Shown here: positions 1-9,684 of the stretch, piece after piece | Layout of the letters: each line of letters opens with the position of its first letter | How positions within the stretch are numbered: the first letter of the stretch is position 1 | From: Pseudomonas oryzihabitans | GTDB lineage: Bacteria > Pseudomonadota > Gammaproteobacteria > Pseudomonadales > Pseudomonadaceae | NCBI RefSeq assembly: GCF_014522265.1 | Contig: NZ_CP017024.1 | Span: 338,501 to 402,500 of the forward strand | Direction of reading: 5' to 3' | DNA: 64,000 bases | The notes under the pieces: model-generated | The model's database searches: none | Seen by the model: only the letters and a program-made list of their open reading frames with translations | Told to the model about the DNA's origin: nothing | Program-made: the position numbers and the translations under genes

Positions 1-34
1 TCTGGTTGGTGCGGGTGTAACGCTCGTTGGCCAT
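1..34 (-). CDS. N-terminus of a DUF6586-like protein (partial)
   Basis: Only the first 11 codons are inside the window. On the minus strand an ATG follows a GGAG ribosome site at good spacing and reads MANERYTRTNQ before the edge. The gene lies directly downstream of topA in the same direction. In Pseudomonas that slot is usually held by a DUF6586 protein whose N-terminus begins in the same way; this assignment rests on remembered synteny and 11 residues. The function of the family is unknown. Confidence 0.55.
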   Translation of the reverse strand, partial: MANERYTRTNQ

Positions 35-92
35 GCCCTTCTCCTCGGGCCGGCTCACGCCGACCGCCTGTCTCGCGCCGAAGCCAGAGGCC

Positions 93-2699
93 CTAGCGCT
101 TCTCTTCGACCTGCCACTTCTTGCCGTCGTAGAAGGCCTTCCAGCCGGTGGGCTTGCCCTCGACCTCGGTCTGCACGTACTGCTCCTTGGTCTTGCGGCT
201 GAAGCGGATCACCGCCGGGCGACCCTCGCCATCCTTCACCGGAGCACTGAGCAGATAATGGTACTTGGGATCGATCTCGTCGCGATGGGGCAGCAATTCG
301 CTGACCAACGGCGCACGGGTTTCGCGATTCTTCGGGAAGCCGCTGGCGGCCAGGAACAGACCCGAAGCGCCATCACGCAACACATAGGTGTCGTCGACCT
401 TTTCGCAACGCAGCTCCGGCATGGGTACGGCGTCCATCTTCGGCGGCGCCGGCTCACCGTTCTTGAGCAGCTTGCGGGTGTTCTTGCAGGCCGGGTTGGT
501 ACAGCCGAAGAACTTGCCGAAGCGGCCGGTCTTGAGCTGCATCTCGCTGCCGCACTTGTCGCATTCCAGCGACGGGCCTTCGTAGCCCTTGATGCGATAG
601 CTGCCTTCCTCGATCTCGTAGCCCGGGCAATCCGGGTTGTTGCCGCAGACGTGCAGCTTGCGATGCTCGTCGATCAGATAGGCATCCATCGCGGTGCTGC
701 AGATGGGGCAGCGATGCTTGCCACGCAGGACCAGAGATTCGGATTCGCCCTCGTCGTCTTCGGCGATCTCGTCGCCGGGCACCAGGTTGATCGTGGCCTT
801 GCAGCGTTCCTTGGGCGGCAGGGCGTAACCGGAGCAGCCCAGGAAGACGCCAGTGGAGGCGGTACGGATCATCATTGGCCGGCCGCAGAGCTGGCAGGGA
901 ATGTCCGTCAGGGTCGGCTGATTGGCGCGCATGCCCTTCTCGCCCGCTTCGGCGTATTCCAGCTTCTGCTTGAAATCCCCATAGAATTCGTCGAGCAGAT
1001 TCTTCCAGTCCCGTTCGCCCTGGGCGACGTTGTCCAGATTGCCTTCCATGTTGGCGGTGAAGCTGAAATCCATCAGGTTGGCGAAGCTTTCGTTCAACCG
1101 GTCGGTAACGATGTCGCCCATCTTCTCGGCATAGAAACGGCGATTGTGCACCGTCACGTAGCCGCGATCCTGGATGGTGGAAATGATGGCGGCATAGGTC
1201 GAGGGCCGGCCGATGCCGCGCTTCTCCAGCTCCTTGACCAGGCTAGCTTCGGAGAAGCGGGCCGGCGGCTTGGTGAAGTGCTGGCTCGGATCGAGCTTGA
1301 CCAGGCCGAGGTCCTCGCCCTGCTTCATCTCGGGCAGGACGTCATCGTCGCCCGGCTTGCTCTGCTGCGGCAGGACCCGGGTATAGCCGTCGAACTTGAG
1401 GATGCGGCCACGGGCACGCAGCTCGAAGTCACCCGCCGCGGCAGTCACGGTGGTGGACAGGTATTCGGCTGGGGGCATCTGGCAGGCCAGGAACTGGCGC
1501 CAGATCAGTTCGTACAGACGCTCGGCATCACGCTCCATGCCCGACAGGCTGTTGGGCTTGACGTTAATGTCGGATGGGCGGATGGCCTCGTGCGCTTCCT
1601 GGGCGCCTTCGCGGCTGCCGTAGACATTGGCTTTTTCCGGCAGGTACTGCTTGCCGAATTCGCTCTCGATGTAACCGCGGGCCATGGCGATGGCATCGCC
1701 CGACAGGTTGGTCGAGTCGGTACGCATGTAGGTGATGTAGCCGGCCTCATAGAGACGCTGGGCCATCATCATGGTCTTCTTCACCCCGAAGCCCAGGCGA
1801 TTGCTCGCGGCCTGCTGCAGGGTGGAGGTGATGAAGGGTGCCGAGGGCCGGCTGCTGGTCGGCTTGTCTTCGCGCTTGGCGATGCGATAGGCAGCCTTCT
1901 CCAGCTTGGTCAGGGCGGCCCTGGCCTGGGCTTCGTTCAGCGGCTTGAAGGCTTCACCCTTCTCGCGCACCACTTCGAAGCGCACCTGAGCCTTTTTCGG
2001 CGTGGCCAGGTCGGCGTGGATTTCCCAGTATTCCTCGGGGACGAAGGCGCGGATCTCGCGCTCACGCTCCACCACCAGCTTGACCGCGACGGACTGCACC
2101 CGACCGGCGGACAGGCCGCGGGCAATCTTCGACCACAGCAGCGGCGAGACCATATAGCCGACCACGCGGTCAAGGAAGCGGCGCGCCTGCTGGGCGTTGA
2201 CGCGATTGATGTCCAGTTCGCCGGGCCGGGAGAAGGCCTCCTGGATGGCCTTCTTGGTAATTTCGTTGAAGACCACGCGCTTGTAGCGCGAGTCGTCGCC
2301 GCCGATGGCTTCCCGCAGGTGCCAGGCGATGGCCTCCCCTTCGCGGTCCAAGTCGGTCGCGAGATAGACGGTGTCGGCGTCCTTGGCCAGGCGGCGCAGT
2401 TCCTCGATCACCTTTTCCTTGCCGGGCAGGATCTCGTAGTGCGCCTTCCAGCCGTGTTCGGGGTCGACGCCCATGCGGGTGAAGAGCTGGCGCCGGGCCT
2501 TTTCCTTGGGTGACAGCGCGGGCGCCTCGGCGGCGGTCTTGCGCGTCTTGGCGGCGGGCTCCTTGGCGGTGCCGGCGCCGCTGGTGGGAAGGTCGCGGAT
2601 ATGGCCGATGCTCGACTTCACCACGTACTGGTTACCCAGGTACTTGTTGATGGTCTTGGCCTTGGCCGGGGATTCCACGATGACCAGCGATTTACCCAT
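93..2699 (-). CDS. topA: DNA topoisomerase I
   Basis: Type IA topoisomerase, 868 residues, which relaxes negative supercoils by nicking one strand through a tyrosine-DNA covalent link. The TOPRIM domain is at the N-terminus, with [11 protein letters not shown] at about 116-126. The active-site tyrosine is in [11 protein letters not shown] (Tyr324, matching Tyr319 of the E. coli enzyme). Three four-cysteine zinc-binding modules follow in the C-terminal third ([24 protein letters not shown] segments). Residues 40-65 hold a lysine/alanine-rich insertion in the TOPRIM region. The start [17 protein letters not shown] is the family's usual N-terminus. The gene follows the DUF1653 gene, with a plausible promoter overlapping the end of that gene. 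Identification is secure. Confidence 0.97.
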   Translation of the reverse strand: MGKSLVIVESPAKAKTINKYLGNQYVVKSSIGHIRDLPTSGAGTAKEPAAKTRKTAAEAPALSPKEKARRQLFTRMGVDPEHGWKAHYEILPGKEKVIEELRRLAKDADTVYLATDLDREGEAIAWHLREAIGGDDSRYKRVVFNEITKKAIQEAFSRPGELDINRVNAQQARRFLDRVVGYMVSPLLWSKIARGLSAGRVQSVAVKLVVEREREIRAFVPEEYWEIHADLATPKKAQVRFEVVREKGEAFKPLNEAQARAALTKLEKAAYRIAKREDKPTSSRPSAPFITSTLQQAASNRLGFGVKKTMMMAQRLYEAGYITYMRTDSTNLSGDAIAMARGYIESEFGKQYLPEKANVYGSREGAQEAHEAIRPSDINVKPNSLSGMERDAERLYELIWRQFLACQMPPAEYLSTTVTAAAGDFELRARGRILKFDGYTRVLPQQSKPGDDDVLPEMKQGEDLGLVKLDPSQHFTKPPARFSEASLVKELEKRGIGRPSTYAAIISTIQDRGYVTVHNRRFYAEKMGDIVTDRLNESFANLMDFSFTANMEGNLDNVAQGERDWKNLLDEFYGDFKQKLEYAEAGEKGMRANQPTLTDIPCQLCGRPMMIRTASTGVFLGCSGYALPPKERCKATINLVPGDEIAEDDEGESESLVLRGKHRCPICSTAMDAYLIDEHRKLHVCGNNPDCPGYEIEEGSYRIKGYEGPSLECDKCGSEMQLKTGRFGKFFGCTNPACKNTRKLLKNGEPAPPKMDAVPMPELRCEKVDDTYVLRDGASGLFLAASGFPKNRETRAPLVSELLPHRDEIDPKYHYLLSAPVKDGEGRPAVIRFSRKTKEQYVQTEVEGKPTGWKAFYDGKKWQVEEKR

Positions 2700-2768
2700 G
2701 GGAGAGTCAGATTCCTGCTTGAAGGCGGTAAGCGAGCGAAAGGCGAGCGCCGGAACGGCGGATGGAGG

Positions 2769-2790
2769 ACCAGACCGATTTCAGTCTGGT
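2769..2790. promoter_or_regulatory. Inverted repeat in the topA leader
   Basis: Seven-base arms ACCAGAC and GTCTGGT flank an 8-base centre. It lies between the predicted topA promoter and its start codon, so it would form a hairpin in the 5' untranslated RNA. No T-tract follows, so it is not an obvious terminator. Its role is unknown. Confidence 0.35.
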
Positions 2791-2823
2791 GCGCCGGGGG
2801 GCGGTCGGCCAACGCGGCACCGC

Positions 2824-2853
2824 TATATATAGTGGCGATGTCGGCAAGGTCAA
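2824..2853 (-). promoter_or_regulatory. Likely sigma-70 promoter of topA
   Basis: On the minus strand TTGACC is followed after 16 or 18 bases by the alternating TATATATA run. It sits about 125 bases upstream of topA and overlaps the last codon of the upstream gene. A very AT-rich -10 element in a GC-rich genome is consistent with a real promoter. Confidence 0.5.
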
Positions 2854-3101
2854 GGCTGCGGCGTGGCATCCAGACCCAAGGGATCGGCTTCGACGCTGAT
2901 CAGCGCGAAGCGCGGCACCTGCTCGCCATCCACCTGGACGCTCTGGCGAAACATGCTCAGGGGACGCGCCCAGAGACCATATTCACCATACAACGCCTGA
3001 TAGATGACCAGCTCTTCTTCGGTCTCGGAATGCCGGGCCAGACCCAGCACCCGATACTGCTGACCCTTGTAGTGCCGGTAGAGTCCCGTCTGCAATGCCA
3101 T
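2850..3101 (-). CDS. DUF1653 family protein
   Basis: Small cytoplasmic protein of 83 residues starting MALQTGLYRHYKGQQYRVLG. This is the typical DUF1653 layout: a short beta-rich domain with the pattern LYRHYKG, an ARHSETEE loop and LWARPLSMF. The reading frame stays open further upstream, but that stretch crosses the fadA terminator and lacks family similarity, so I place the start at 3101. In Pseudomonas this gene lies between topA and fadA. The molecular function of DUF1653 is not established. It is separated from fadA by a strong terminator, so it is probably transcribed on its own or together with topA. Confidence 0.85.
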   Translation of the reverse strand: MALQTGLYRHYKGQQYRVLGLARHSETEEELVIYQALYGEYGLWARPLSMFRQSVQVDGEQVPRFALISVEADPLGLDATPQP

Positions 3102-3112
3102 GTTCCACCTCG

Positions 3113-3149
3113 AAAAAAGAAAACCGGGGCAGCCCTGGGGCGCCCCGGT
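3113..3149 (-). terminator. Rho-independent terminator after fadA
   Basis: On the minus strand ACCGGGGC and GCCCCGGT form an 8-bp stem directly followed by a TTTTCTTTTTT tract. It lies 24 bases beyond the fadA stop codon and closes the fadBA operon. Confidence 0.85.
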
Positions 3150-3172
3150 CGGATGACGCACGCTGCGGCGGA

Positions 3173-4366
<1,194 letters not shown>

Positions 4367-6514
4367 TCAACCGAAGAAGCGTTGGCCAGCGGCGGCCATT
4401 TCGCGGAGTTTGGGGGTCGGGTGGTACAGCGGCCCGAGGTCGGCGTACTGGTCGGCCATGGCGACGAATTCGGCCACGCCCAGGCTGTCGATGTAGCGCA
4501 GCGCACCGCCCCGGAAGGGCGGGAAGCCGATGCCGTAGATCAGCCCCATGTCGGCTTCGGCGGCGCTGTCGACGATACCGTCTTCCAGGCAGCGCACGGC
4601 TTCCAGGCACAGCGGCACCATCATCCGCTCGACGATCTGCTCGTCGGTGAATTCACGCTGTTCGTAGGTGACCGGTGCCAGTACCTCGGCCACGGCCGGA
4701 TCGGCGACCTTCTTCGGCTTGCCCTTCTTGTCGGTCTCGTAGACATAGAAGCCCTTGCCGTTCTTCTGGCCGAAGCGCTGGGCTTCGTAGAGGGCGTCCA
4801 CCGCGGTCTTGCGGCTTTCCTTCATGCGCTCGGGGAAGCCCTCGGCCATGACGTCGCGGGCGTGGTGGGCGGTGTCCATGCCGACCACGTCCATCAGGTA
4901 GGCCGGACCCATGGGCCAGCCGAATTTTTCCATCAGCCGATCGACGCGCTGGAAGTCGGCGCCCTGGGCCAGCAGCGCGGCGAAGCCGCCGAAGTACGGG
5001 AAGAGGATGCGGTTGACCAGGAAGCCGGGGCAGTCGTTGACCACGATGGGGTTCTTGCCCATCTGGCGGGCATAGGCCACGGTGGTGGCGATGGCCCTTT
5101 CGCTGGTTTTCTCGCCGCGGATCACCTCGACCAGGGGCATCATGTGCACCGGGTTGAAGAAGTGCATGCCGCAGAAGTTTTCCGGACGCTTGAGCGCCTG
5201 GGCCAGCAGGCTGATGGAGATGGTGGAGGTATTGGAGGTGAGGATGGCGTCTTCGCGCACCTGGCCCTCCACTTCCGCCAGCACGGCCTGCTTGACCTTG
5301 GGATTCTCGACCACGGCCTCGACCACCAGGTCGACACTCTTGAAATCGCCATAGGACAGGGTCGGCCGGATGCGATTGAGCGCCTCGGCCATCTTCGCTG
5401 GCTCCAGGCGCCCCTTCTCGACGCGCTTGTTGAGCAGCTTGCTGGCTTCGCTCAGCCCCAGCTCCAGGGCTTCGTCGCGAATATCCTTCATCAGGATCGG
5501 GGTACCCTTGAGCGCGGACTGGTAGGCGATGCCGCCCCCCATGATGCCGGCGCCCAGCACGCTGGTCAGCCTGACCGGCGCAGCCTGTTTCTCCAGCACC
5601 TTGGCCTTGCGCTTGAGCGCCTGGTCATTGAGGAACAGGCCGACCAGGCTGGCGGAGACCGAGGTCTGGGCCATCTTGGCAAAACCGGCGCCTTCCACTT
5701 CCAGAGCCTTGTCGCGGCCGTAGTTGGCGGACTTCTGGATGGCCTTGATGGCTTCCAGCGGCGCCGGATAGTGCGGACCGGCCTGGCTGGCGACAAAGCC
5801 CTTGGCCGATTCGAAGGCCATCATGGCCTCGATGGCATTGAGCTGCAGCTTTTCCAGCTTGGGCTTGCGCTTGGCACGGTAGTCCAGCTCGCCGGCGGCG
5901 GCGCGACGAACCAGGTCCAGGGCGGCATCGAACAGGTGCTCGGGGGCGACCACGGCATCGGCCACGCCGACCTTGAGAGCGGTGGCGGCGTCGTTTTCCT
6001 TGCCGGAAGCGATCCACTCGATGGCGTTGTCGCTGCCGATCAGGCGTGGCAGGCGGACGGTGCCGCCCCAGCCCGGATAGATGCCCAGTTTGACTTCCGG
6101 CAGGCCGATGCGTGCCGCGGTGCTCAGCACCCGATAGTCGGCGGCCAGGGTCATCTCGCACCCACCACCCAGGGCGATGCCGCCCACGGCGGCCACGGTG
6201 GGCACCGGCAGGTCTTCGAAGTCGTTGAAGATGCGGTTGATCTCGGCGATGCCGGCCTGCAGCTCTTCGGTCGGCCGACCGAACATCTCGACGAATTCGG
6301 TGATGTCGGCGCCGACGATGAAGACGTCCTTGCCGCTGGTGACGATGACGCCGCGCAGGCCGGCGTGGGCTTTCAGGGCATCCACGGCCTGGCGGAATTC
6401 ACGCAGGGTGATGGCGCTGAACTTGTTGACCGATTCGCCTTGGAGGTCGAAGCGAAGTTCGGCGATGCCGTCCTCCACGTCGCGCACCGAAAGGGCTTTG
6501 CCTTCGAAAATCAT
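4367..6514 (-). CDS. fadB: Multifunctional fatty acid oxidation protein (enoyl-CoA hydratase / 3-hydroxyacyl-CoA dehydrogenase)
   Basis: 715 residues with two catalytic halves. The N-terminal crotonase domain carries [13 protein letters not shown] and [15 protein letters not shown]. From about residue 310 the hydroxyacyl-CoA dehydrogenase half has an NAD-binding loop [11 protein letters not shown] and the catalytic histidine in [14 protein letters not shown] chose the start [10 protein letters not shown] at 6514 because AAGGGAG precedes it at good spacing and the length then equals that of known Pseudomonas FadB. The frame stays open for another 52 codons upstream but shows no family similarity. 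First gene of the fadBA operon; a candidate operator lies about 125 bases upstream. Confidence 0.96.
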   Translation of the reverse strand: MIFEGKALSVRDVEDGIAELRFDLQGESVNKFSAITLREFRQAVDALKAHAGLRGVIVTSGKDVFIVGADITEFVEMFGRPTEELQAGIAEINRIFNDFEDLPVPTVAAVGGIALGGGCEMTLAADYRVLSTAARIGLPEVKLGIYPGWGGTVRLPRLIGSDNAIEWIASGKENDAATALKVGVADAVVAPEHLFDAALDLVRRAAAGELDYRAKRKPKLEKLQLNAIEAMMAFESAKGFVASQAGPHYPAPLEAIKAIQKSANYGRDKALEVEGAGFAKMAQTSVSASLVGLFLNDQALKRKAKVLEKQAAPVRLTSVLGAGIMGGGIAYQSALKGTPILMKDIRDEALELGLSEASKLLNKRVEKGRLEPAKMAEALNRIRPTLSYGDFKSVDLVVEAVVENPKVKQAVLAEVEGQVREDAILTSNTSTISISLLAQALKRPENFCGMHFFNPVHMMPLVEVIRGEKTSERAIATTVAYARQMGKNPIVVNDCPGFLVNRILFPYFGGFAALLAQGADFQRVDRLMEKFGWPMGPAYLMDVVGMDTAHHARDVMAEGFPERMKESRKTAVDALYEAQRFGQKNGKGFYVYETDKKGKPKKVADPAVAEVLAPVTYEQREFTDEQIVERMMVPLCLEAVRCLEDGIVDSAAEADMGLIYGIGFPPFRGGALRYIDSLGVAEFVAMADQYADLGPLYHPTPKLREMAAAGQRFFG

Positions 6515-6636
6515 CAGCGGGTCTCCCTTGAGTCCTGGTCGCAAGGCGGGCGGCAGCTTCGGATGGAAGCCGAAAATCGCCAGCCCCGATATTGTTCTGT
6601 GGAGGGCACCGGCCGGGCCGGGGCGAAAATTCATAC

Positions 6637-6652
6637 AACCGTTTGAACGGTT
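6637..6652. promoter_or_regulatory. Perfect 16-bp palindrome upstream of fadB, candidate PsrA/FadR-type operator
   Basis: The sequence AACCGTTTGAACGGTT is a perfect inverted repeat with 7-bp arms and a 2-bp centre. It lies 123 bases upstream of the fadB start. In P. aeruginosa the TetR-family regulator PsrA represses fadBA through sites resembling CAAAC-N2-4-GTTTG. This palindrome contains related half-sites but is not an exact match, so the assignment is tentative. Confidence 0.4.
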
Positions 6653-6759
6653 CGCACAACCTTCTGGCAAAAGCGGGCGCTTGTCAATTGGGACGCACGG
6701 GGAAAGCGTGGTCGGGGGTTCGAGTGGTGAGAGCTTGAGCTTGGCGCGCTTCTGTGCAA

Positions 6760-6794
6760 GATAGCCGTGGAGCTATCCCCGACTCCTGGAGTCG
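6760..6794. promoter_or_regulatory. Two adjacent short palindromes before the universal stress gene
   Basis: GATAGC/GCTATC arms (6760-6777) are followed at once by CGACTCC-T-GGAGTCG (6780-6794). They lie between the divergent fadB and universal stress genes, about 135 bases before the stress gene. They could be RNA hairpins in its leader or operator sites. No known motif is matched. Confidence 0.3.
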
Positions 6795-6929
6795 AAACTA
6801 CAAGTGGGCAAGCGTCTGCCTGAACAGTTGCCGAGCGACAGCCGGTTCTGTCCGGCCAGCACCTGAAGCCCGCGAATCGAGCGCCAGCCACGGTACGGTC
6901 TGGCGCCCCATCATGAAGGAGAGATGTGT

Positions 6930-7370
6930 ATGGCCTACCAACACATATTGGTTGCCGTCGACCTGACCGAAGATTGCCAACCGGTGATCCGTCGCGCCGT
7001 GGCCCTGGGTCAGTGCTGTGGCAGCAAGGTGTCGCTGGTGCACGTGGTCGAACCCATGGCCATGGCCTTTGGCGGTGACGTGCCCATGGATCTGTCGTCG
7101 CTGCAGCAGCAGCAGATCGAGCAGGCGCGCGAGCGGCTGGATGGCTTCACCACCCAGTACGCCGAGTTGGCTGGCAATTGCGTGCTGGCCTATGGGCAGC
7201 CGCGCCAGGAGATCCACCGCATGGCCAAGGAGCAGGGCTGCGACCTGATCGTGGTCGGCAGCCATGGTCGTCACGGCCTGGCGCTGCTGCTGGGCTCGAC
7301 GTCCAACGACCTGCTGCACGGCGCGCCCTGCGATACCCTGGCGGTAGCCCTGAAGAAAGACAAGGCCTAA
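6930..7370 (+). CDS. Universal stress protein A family
   Basis: Single-domain cytoplasmic Usp of 146 residues. It has the Rossmann-like N-terminus MAYQHILVAVDLTEDC and the C-terminal ATP-binding signature of the ATP-binding Usp class: GSHGRHGLALLLGSTSNDLL, with HGAPCDTLAV following. An ATG six bases upstream is also in frame, but AAGGAG at 6916-6921 is only 2 bases from it and 8 bases from the chosen ATG. It is transcribed divergently from fadBA, a conserved Pseudomonas arrangement. Such proteins help survival under anaerobiosis or stationary phase; no specific role can be read here. Confidence 0.9.
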   Translation: MAYQHILVAVDLTEDCQPVIRRAVALGQCCGSKVSLVHVVEPMAMAFGGDVPMDLSSLQQQQIEQARERLDGFTTQYAELAGNCVLAYGQPRQEIHRMAKEQGCDLIVVGSHGRHGLALLLGSTSNDLLHGAPCDTLAVALKKDKA

Positions 7371-7526
7371 GCGCCTGTTCAAAGTCTGCTGCGCGTTGGC
7401 CAAACGGCGTTGAAAAGACCCTGGGTCGCCAGCCCGGTCGGAATGCTCATTTACGTTTTGTAAACTCCGCTTCCTCAGGTCCTTTCGCCTTGTTTGGCTC
7501 TAGCTCGCGAGACTTTGAACGGGCTC
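7371..7526 (+). repeat. Palindromic dispersed element, copy R1
   Basis: Ends are inverted repeats (GCGCCTGTTCAAAG and CTTTGAACGGGCTC). In the middle TTTAC-GTTTT-GTAAA (7450-7464) forms a hairpin. The internal segments TGCTGCGCG, GGCCAAACGGC, GGAATGCTCATTTAC and CTTGTTTGGCTCTAGCTCGCGAG recur in the copies at 15056, 18019 and 18822. It begins immediately after the TAA of the upstream gene and ends 21 bases before the stop codon of uup, between convergent genes. Confidence 0.85.
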
Positions 7527-7547
7527 CAAGTCCGTGGCCGGGCTGGA

Positions 7548-9464
7548 TTACTCCAGTTCGGCCCAGCGCTCGATCAGCCGATCCAGCTCGGCCTGCAGCG
7601 CGTCCATGCGGGCAAGCTTGGCCTGGGTGACTTCGCCCGGCAGCTGGTAGAAGCCAGGATCGGCGATCGCGGTCTGCAGGGCTTCCAGTTCGATTTCCGC
7701 GGTCTCGATGGCGCCCGGCAGGGCGTCCAGCTCACGCTGCTCCTTGTAGCTGAGCTTGCGCCTGGCCGGTGCGGCTGCAGCGGCCACCGGGGCCACCGCA
7801 GGTGCGGGCTCGGTCTTGGCGGCTGCGGGCGCTGGCTTGCCGTCCTCGCGGGTCTGCACGCCCAACAGGCGCGGCGAGCCGCCCTGGCGCAGCCAGTCCT
7901 GGTAGCCACCGACGTATTCCCGTACCCGCCCTTCCCCTTCGAACACCAGGGTGCTGGTCACCACGTTATCGAGGAAGGCCCGGTCGTGGCTGACCATCAG
8001 CACGGTGCCCTCGAAACTCAGCAGCACTTCTTCGAGCAGTTCCAGGGTCTCGACGTCGAGGTCGTTGGTCGGTTCGTCCAGCACCAGCAGGTTGGCTGGC
8101 TTGCTGAACAACTTCGCCAGCAGCAGGCGCGCGCGCTCGCCACCGGACAGTGCCTTGACCGGGGTACGGGCCCGTTGGGGGCTGAACAGGAAGTCGCCCA
8201 GGTAGCTCAGCACATGGCGATCCTGGCCGTTGATGGTGATGAATTCACGACCTTCGGCGAGGTTGTCGATCACCGTCTTTTCCGGCTCCAGTTGCAGGCG
8301 CAGCTGGTCGAAGTAGGCGATCTCCAGCTTGGTGCCGTACTGGATCTTGCCGGTGGTCGGCTGCAGGTCACCCAGCAGCAGCTTGAGCAGGGTGGTCTTG
8401 CCGGAGCCGTTGGGACCGAGCAGACCGATGCGATCGCCGCGCTGGATCAGCAGGGTCAGGTCACGGATCAGGGGTTCGCCACCGGGATGGGCATAGCTCA
8501 TGTGCTCGGCGAGGATGACCTGCTTGCCGGACTTGTCGGCCGTCTCCAGCAGGAGGTTGGCCTTGCCCTGGCGCTCACGGCGCTCGCTGCGCTCGTTGCG
8601 CATGGCCTTGAGCGCGCGGACACGGCCTTCGTTGCGGGTACGGCGGGCCTTGATGCCCTGACGGATCCACACCTCTTCCTGGGCCAGGCGCTTGTCGAAC
8701 AGGGCATTGGCGGTCTCTTCCGCCGCCAGTTGCTGCTCCTTGTGCACCAGAAAGCTGGCGTAGTCGCCCTGCCAGTCGATCAGGTTGCCGCGATCCAGTT
8801 CGAGGATGCGGGTGGCCAGGGCCTGGAGGAAGGCGCGGTCGTGGGTGATGAACAGCACGGCGCCGGGATAGCCGCGCAAGGCGTCTTCCAGCCAGGCGAT
8901 GGCGCCGATGTCCAGGTGGTTGGTGGGTTCGTCGAGCAGCAGCAGATCCGGCTCGGCCACCAGTGCCTGGGCCAGCAGCACGCGCCGCCGCCAGCCGCCG
9001 GAGAGTTCGGCGAGGGTCTTTTCCGCCGGCAGCTGCAGCCGGCTCAGGGTGCTGTCCACCAGTTGCTGCAGGCGCCAGCCATCGCGGGCCTCCAGCTCCT
9101 GCTGGACGTGCATGAGCCGCTCCATGTCCAGTTCACCGCTGGTGTCCTGGGTGAGGTGGTGATACTCGGCGAGCAATTCGCCGACACCGGCCAGGCCGGC
9201 GGCCACCACGTCGAACACCGAGCGGTCGTCGGCGCGGGGCAATTCCTGCGGCAATTCGCCGATCTTGATCGCCGGGGCGCGCCAGACCTCGCCGTCGTCG
9301 GCCTGCTGCTCGCCCTTGACGATGCGCAGGAGGCTGGATTTGCCGGTGCCGTTGCGGCCGATGATGCATACCCGCTCGCCCCGTTCGATCTGCCAGGACA
9401 CCCCGTCCAGCAAGGGGGTGACGCCAAAGGCCAGGGATACGTTGGTGAACTTGAGCAGCGCCAT
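7548..9464 (-). CDS. uup: ABC-F family ATP-binding protein, Uup type
   Basis: 638-residue soluble ABC-F protein: two ATPase domains on one chain and no membrane segments. The first domain has Walker A GRNGTGKSSLL, signature LSGGWRRR and Walker B LLLLDEPTNHLD. The second has GPNGSGKTTLL, LSGGERARLL and LLVLDEPTNDLD. A proline/alanine-rich linker leads to a C-terminal coiled-coil segment (about 565-638), the DNA- or ribosome-associated tail that distinguishes Uup. Known Uup acts at the ribosome and influences precise transposon excision. Length, tail and position beside slt match the Uup orthologue of Pseudomonas. It is convergent with the stress gene across repeat R1. Confidence 0.88.
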   Translation of the reverse strand: MALLKFTNVSLAFGVTPLLDGVSWQIERGERVCIIGRNGTGKSSLLRIVKGEQQADDGEVWRAPAIKIGELPQELPRADDRSVFDVVAAGLAGVGELLAEYHHLTQDTSGELDMERLMHVQQELEARDGWRLQQLVDSTLSRLQLPAEKTLAELSGGWRRRVLLAQALVAEPDLLLLDEPTNHLDIGAIAWLEDALRGYPGAVLFITHDRAFLQALATRILELDRGNLIDWQGDYASFLVHKEQQLAAEETANALFDKRLAQEEVWIRQGIKARRTRNEGRVRALKAMRNERSERRERQGKANLLLETADKSGKQVILAEHMSYAHPGGEPLIRDLTLLIQRGDRIGLLGPNGSGKTTLLKLLLGDLQPTTGKIQYGTKLEIAYFDQLRLQLEPEKTVIDNLAEGREFITINGQDRHVLSYLGDFLFSPQRARTPVKALSGGERARLLLAKLFSKPANLLVLDEPTNDLDVETLELLEEVLLSFEGTVLMVSHDRAFLDNVVTSTLVFEGEGRVREYVGGYQDWLRQGGSPRLLGVQTREDGKPAPAAAKTEPAPAVAPVAAAAAPARRKLSYKEQRELDALPGAIETAEIELEALQTAIADPGFYQLPGEVTQAKLARMDALQAELDRLIERWAELE

Positions 9465-9684
9465 GGGTTTCTCCGCGAAAAAGGCCAGCCAGTCTAGCAG
9501 AGACGCCTGCCCCGGCGCCGGTCGGTGCGAGCCGGCGAAACGCCCGGACCGCCCGACGGCAGGCCATGGCCGACGCTTTCGCCACCTGCCGCCGGCACGT
9601 AAGCTAGACTGCCCCGTGACGGTCGGCCGCCTGCCCTGAGCCTGGCGCGCCGCCCCCTCCGCATCCAGCTTTTACGGAATTCCC

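Noticed and set aside
27..2513. 828-codon plus-strand frame opposite topA
   Set aside because: Shadow of topA; no recognisable domain and no ribosome site.
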